Origin: QHBQ01 sp038230695
GTDB taxonomy: Bacteria; Chloroflexota; Chloroflexia; QHBQ01
Length of the DNA: 32,319 nt
Assembly: GCA_038230695.1 (NCBI GenBank)
Contig: JBBRMT010000022.1
Span: 1 to 32,319 of the forward strand
Direction of reading: 5' to 3'
How positions within the stretch are numbered: position 1 is the stretch's first letter; every line of letters begins with the position of its first letter. Positions 30,369-32,319 of the stretch are shown in pieces. The notes beneath the pieces were generated by a model. It was not told the DNA's origin and ran no database searches. It saw nothing but the letters and a program-made list of their open reading frames with translations. The position numbers and the translations under genes are program-made.

Positions 30369-30434
30369 GTGCGTCACAACCAAGCAAGACCACATTCGGT
30401 AGGGGCGAACTGTGGAACGCCCTGGTTGGGTATG
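30369..30434. repeat. ~67-bp palindromic element, second copy
   Basis: Shares with 12304-12370 (inverted) the order GTGCGTCAC, GTAGGGGCG, CGCCCTGGTT, GGGTATG, at almost the same total length (66 and 67 bp), with a diverged middle. The inner stem is GGGCG (30403-30407)/CGCCC (30418-30422). Confidence 0.75.
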
Positions 30435-30468
30435 TCAGAATGGGCCAGCAACATACATCCCAAACGGC

Positions 30469-30497
30469 TTGACCTGCGTGGCGCACAGGAGTAGAAT
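30469..30497 (+). promoter_or_regulatory. Promoter of the glycosyltransferase-ATPase unit
   Basis: TTGACC (30469-30474), a 17-bp spacer, and TAGAAT (30492-30497). A leader of about 65 nt reaches the chosen TTG start. Confidence 0.65.
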
Positions 30498-30568
30498 AGT
30501 CGCAGTTTGCATCACTTGCTGGCCCATATTTTGCGGTAACGGGTTTGAACGGGAAGGGGATTGCGGTT

Positions 30569-31693
30569 TTGGTTAAACTCATCATCCAGATACCGTGCTT
30601 TAACGAGGAGCAGAGCCTGCCCGCCGTGATGCGCGACTTGCCCAGGAGCATCCCCGGCGTGGATATAATCGAAACGCTGGTGATTGACGATGGCAGCAAG
30701 GATCGCACCGTAGAGGTGGCCCAACAATTGGGGGTCAACCACATCGTCCGTCATGTGGGCAACAAGGGGCTGGCCGCCGCCTTCCAGACCGGGCTGAACG
30801 CCTGCCTGCGCCACGGTGCGGATATAATAGTCAACACCGATGGCGACAACCAGTATCCGGGAGAGCAGATCCCCGCCCTGATCCAGCCAATCCTGGCGCG
30901 ACAAGCCGATATGGTGATCGGCGATCGACAGGTGCAGAACGTCGAACACTTTAGCGGGCTGAAGAAGCGGTTGCAGGGCTTCGGCAGTTGGGTGGTGCGG
31001 CGGGTGTCAGGAACTGAGGTGCCGGATGCAGTCAGCGGCTTCCGCGCCTTCAGCCGCGAGGCCGCCCTGCAACTGAACGTTATCACCAACTTTACCTACA
31101 CCACCGAGACCATCATCCAGGCGGGCAAGAAGAATCTGGCGGTTGCCTACGTTCCCATTAGCGTCAATCTAGTAACTCGCCCCTCGCGGCTGATGCGTAG
31201 CACCTGGGATTTCATGAAGAAGCAAGGCAGCACTATCCTGCGTATGTTCGCCCTGTACGAGCCGCTCAAGATTTTCTTCTACGTTTCGCTGGTGTTCCTG
31301 ATTGTAGGCGCGTTCTACATCGTGCGCTTCGGCTACTGGTATTTCTTCAACCATACCGAGAGCGACCGCCATGTGCAGTCCACCATCTTCGGCACCACCG
31401 CGTTCATGCTGGGCATTATCATCTTCCTGTTCGGCATCGTCGCCGACGTGATTGCCGCCAGCCGTCGTCTAACCGAGGAGACGCTGTACCGCTCCAAGAA
31501 GATGGAACTGGAGATGCAGAAGCTGCTCGATGCCCAGCAGCAGACCCAGCAGGAAATCCTGAAGTTGCGCCAGGAGTTGGCGGCCAGGGATGGCGTATCA
31601 CCACCCACCCCATCGGTCAACGGCAGTGTCGCGCCGCCGGAGCGGTTGTTGACGGGTGAGGTGCCACTACCGCCAGAGATAAGCAAACAGTGA
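30569..31693 (+). CDS. Membrane-bound family 2 (DPM1/DPG-like) glycosyltransferase
   Basis: This 374-residue protein has a GT-A fold N-terminal domain (about 1-230): IQIPCFNEEQSLPAV, nucleotide-binding VIDDGSKDRT, NKGLAAAFQTGL, and the metal-binding NTDGDNQYPG. Two TM helices follow (about 233-258 and 272-300), then a charged coiled coil (about 305-345) and a Pro-rich tail. It resembles polyprenyl-phosphate sugar transferases; the sugar is unknown. The start is probably TTG 30569, with GGAAGGGGA at 30552-30560 upstream; TTG 30545 is an alternative. The GAGG overlapping its stop serves as ribosome site for the ATPase gene 9 bp downstream, so the two form an operon. Confidence 0.9.
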   Translation: MVKLIIQIPCFNEEQSLPAVMRDLPRSIPGVDIIETLVIDDGSKDRTVEVAQQLGVNHIVRHVGNKGLAAAFQTGLNACLRHGADIIVNTDGDNQYPGEQIPALIQPILARQADMVIGDRQVQNVEHFSGLKKRLQGFGSWVVRRVSGTEVPDAVSGFRAFSREAALQLNVITNFTYTTETIIQAGKKNLAVAYVPISVNLVTRPSRLMRSTWDFMKKQGSTILRMFALYEPLKIFFYVSLVFLIVGAFYIVRFGYWYFFNHTESDRHVQSTIFGTTAFMLGIIIFLFGIVADVIAASRRLTEETLYRSKKMELEMQKLLDAQQQTQQEILKLRQELAARDGVSPPTPSVNGSVAPPERLLTGEVPLPPEISKQ

Positions 31694-31702
31694 GGCATTA
31701 AT

Positions 31703-32319
31703 ATGGCAATTCAAATGCAAAACCCACCACCCACAGAAGCCGAGACGCAGCCGCGCAACCTGGCGCTGGCTTCGATTCGCCCGACCAACCTGCTCTCCTT
31801 CGCCCCCGACACGCCTCCGTTGGCGCTAGAGCCGCTCAACATCCTGATCGGCGCGAACGGCTCCGGCAAGTCCAACCTGCTTGACGCGATCGGCCTGCTG
31901 CAAGCCGCCGCGCTGGGCGAACTGACCGACCGAGTCGTGGTTAAGGGTCAAGGTGTAAGCGAGTGGATATGGAAAGGCGCGGATGCTGATAAGAGAGCGA
32001 AGGTAGAAGTTGTGATTCCTAATCCTAACGGCAGTTTCATTGATGGTAACAACGTCCTACACTATTGGCTTGAGTTTGAGGAAGGTAGGAAGCATGAGCT
32101 TATTGTGGTTGATGAGCGTCTTGAAGACGATATGGGAGCGAGTCAGCTTGAACCATATAGGTATATTGGTTATGGCGAAAACTCACCAGTGATTAACCCT
32201 TCTTACCTAGTGCGAAATAAGTATCGCACATCTTTTCCTTCCTTTGTCCTAACTGAACACAATGCACAAGAGTCTGTCCTCTCAAGGCAATGGCCTAGTG
32301 AGACCTACTCTGAAATAGC
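31703..32319 (+). CDS. AAA-family ATPase (AAA_21/OLD-like), C-terminus cut by window edge
   Basis: The frame stays open for 205 codons from ATG 31703 to the right edge; TGAGG at 31691-31695 is the ribosome site. A Walker A motif GANGSGKSN (K56, S57) follows IRPTNLLSFAPDTPP and ALEPLNILIG, the usual opening of single-gene AAA ATPases related to RecF/SMC and OLD proteins, then SEWIWKG. The Walker B and any nuclease partner would be beyond the window. Composition changes sharply near 31940: earlier codons mostly end in G/C, while later ones often end in A/T and include AGA/AGG. Proteins of this class occur in defence systems and also as solitary genes. Here the gene is linked to a glycosyltransferase, so a defence role is unproven. 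Confidence 0.88.
   Translation, partial: MAIQMQNPPPTEAETQPRNLALASIRPTNLLSFAPDTPPLALEPLNILIGANGSGKSNLLDAIGLLQAAALGELTDRVVVKGQGVSEWIWKGADADKRAKVEVVIPNPNGSFIDGNNVLHYWLEFEEGRKHELIVVDERLEDDMGASQLEPYRYIGYGENSPVINPSYLVRNKYRTSFPSFVLTEHNAQESVLSRQWPSETYSEI

Noticed and set aside
31703..32319. Calling the truncated ATPase part of a named defence system
   Set aside because: Walker B, the nuclease domain and downstream partners are outside the window. The upstream neighbour is a glycosyltransferase.

Overview
The window looks like chromosomal DNA of a member of the Chloroflexota (Chloroflexia-like). That placement is inferred from gene content: coenzyme F420 genes, three F420-dependent luciferase-like oxidoreductases, surface proteins with SLH triplets, a GatCA amidotransferase, and SH3/L,D-transpeptidase proteins with Pro/Thr-rich linkers. 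The DNA is GC-rich. Genes lie on both strands, and both window edges cut a gene. I saw no rRNA, tRNA, CRISPR array, transposase or phage gene.

Layout. 1-2219 (-): secreted SLH protein with beta-sandwich repeats, cut by the left edge. 2220-2493: divergent control region with four helically phased TTACA repeats. 2494-3328: two tandem VOC-fold genes closed by a terminator. 3438-12394: an F420 region with cofC, a small PD-(D/E)XK gene (GxxExxY family) enclosed by paired inverted repeats, an unrecognised gene, an LLM oxidoreductase translationally coupled to cofE, a convergent TPR gene, an F420-dependent-G6PDH-like enzyme, and another LLM gene coupled to a PPOX/FbiB-C fusion. 12462-19545: L,D-transpeptidase, Maf and a soluble PAS/GAF histidine kinase (both -), and a large DUF2961-SLH surface protein. 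19581-23975: CinA, a small membrane protein, a Cys-cluster/TM/SH3 protein and an EamA transporter. 24182-26062: membrane-anchored sulfite-oxidase-type molybdoenzyme. 26392-30325: gatC, gatA, an FtsB-like gene and mnmE. 30569-31693: membrane glycosyltransferase. 31703-end: AAA ATPase cut by the right edge.

How genes work together. CofC makes the activated lactyl or enolpyruvyl nucleotide and CofE adds glutamate. The FbiB-C-like half of the fusion is the candidate reductase of dehydro-F420-0. The LLM, G6PDH-like and PPOX proteins are candidate F420 users. CofD/FbiA and FbiC (CofG/H) are not in this window.

The most unusual signal is not a gene. Nine short arrays of 7-bp tandem repeats, with different but related units, occur in the window. 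Eight begin within 7 bp of a stop codon or run through one. Three further repeat classes are present: a 41-bp repeat in inverted pairs around the GxxExxY gene, a roughly 67-bp palindromic element found twice, and several shorter GTAGGGGCG-type palindromes. Several gene ends (cofC, gatC, the PPOX fusion, cinA) run into repeat DNA, so the repeats appear to be reshaping C-termini.
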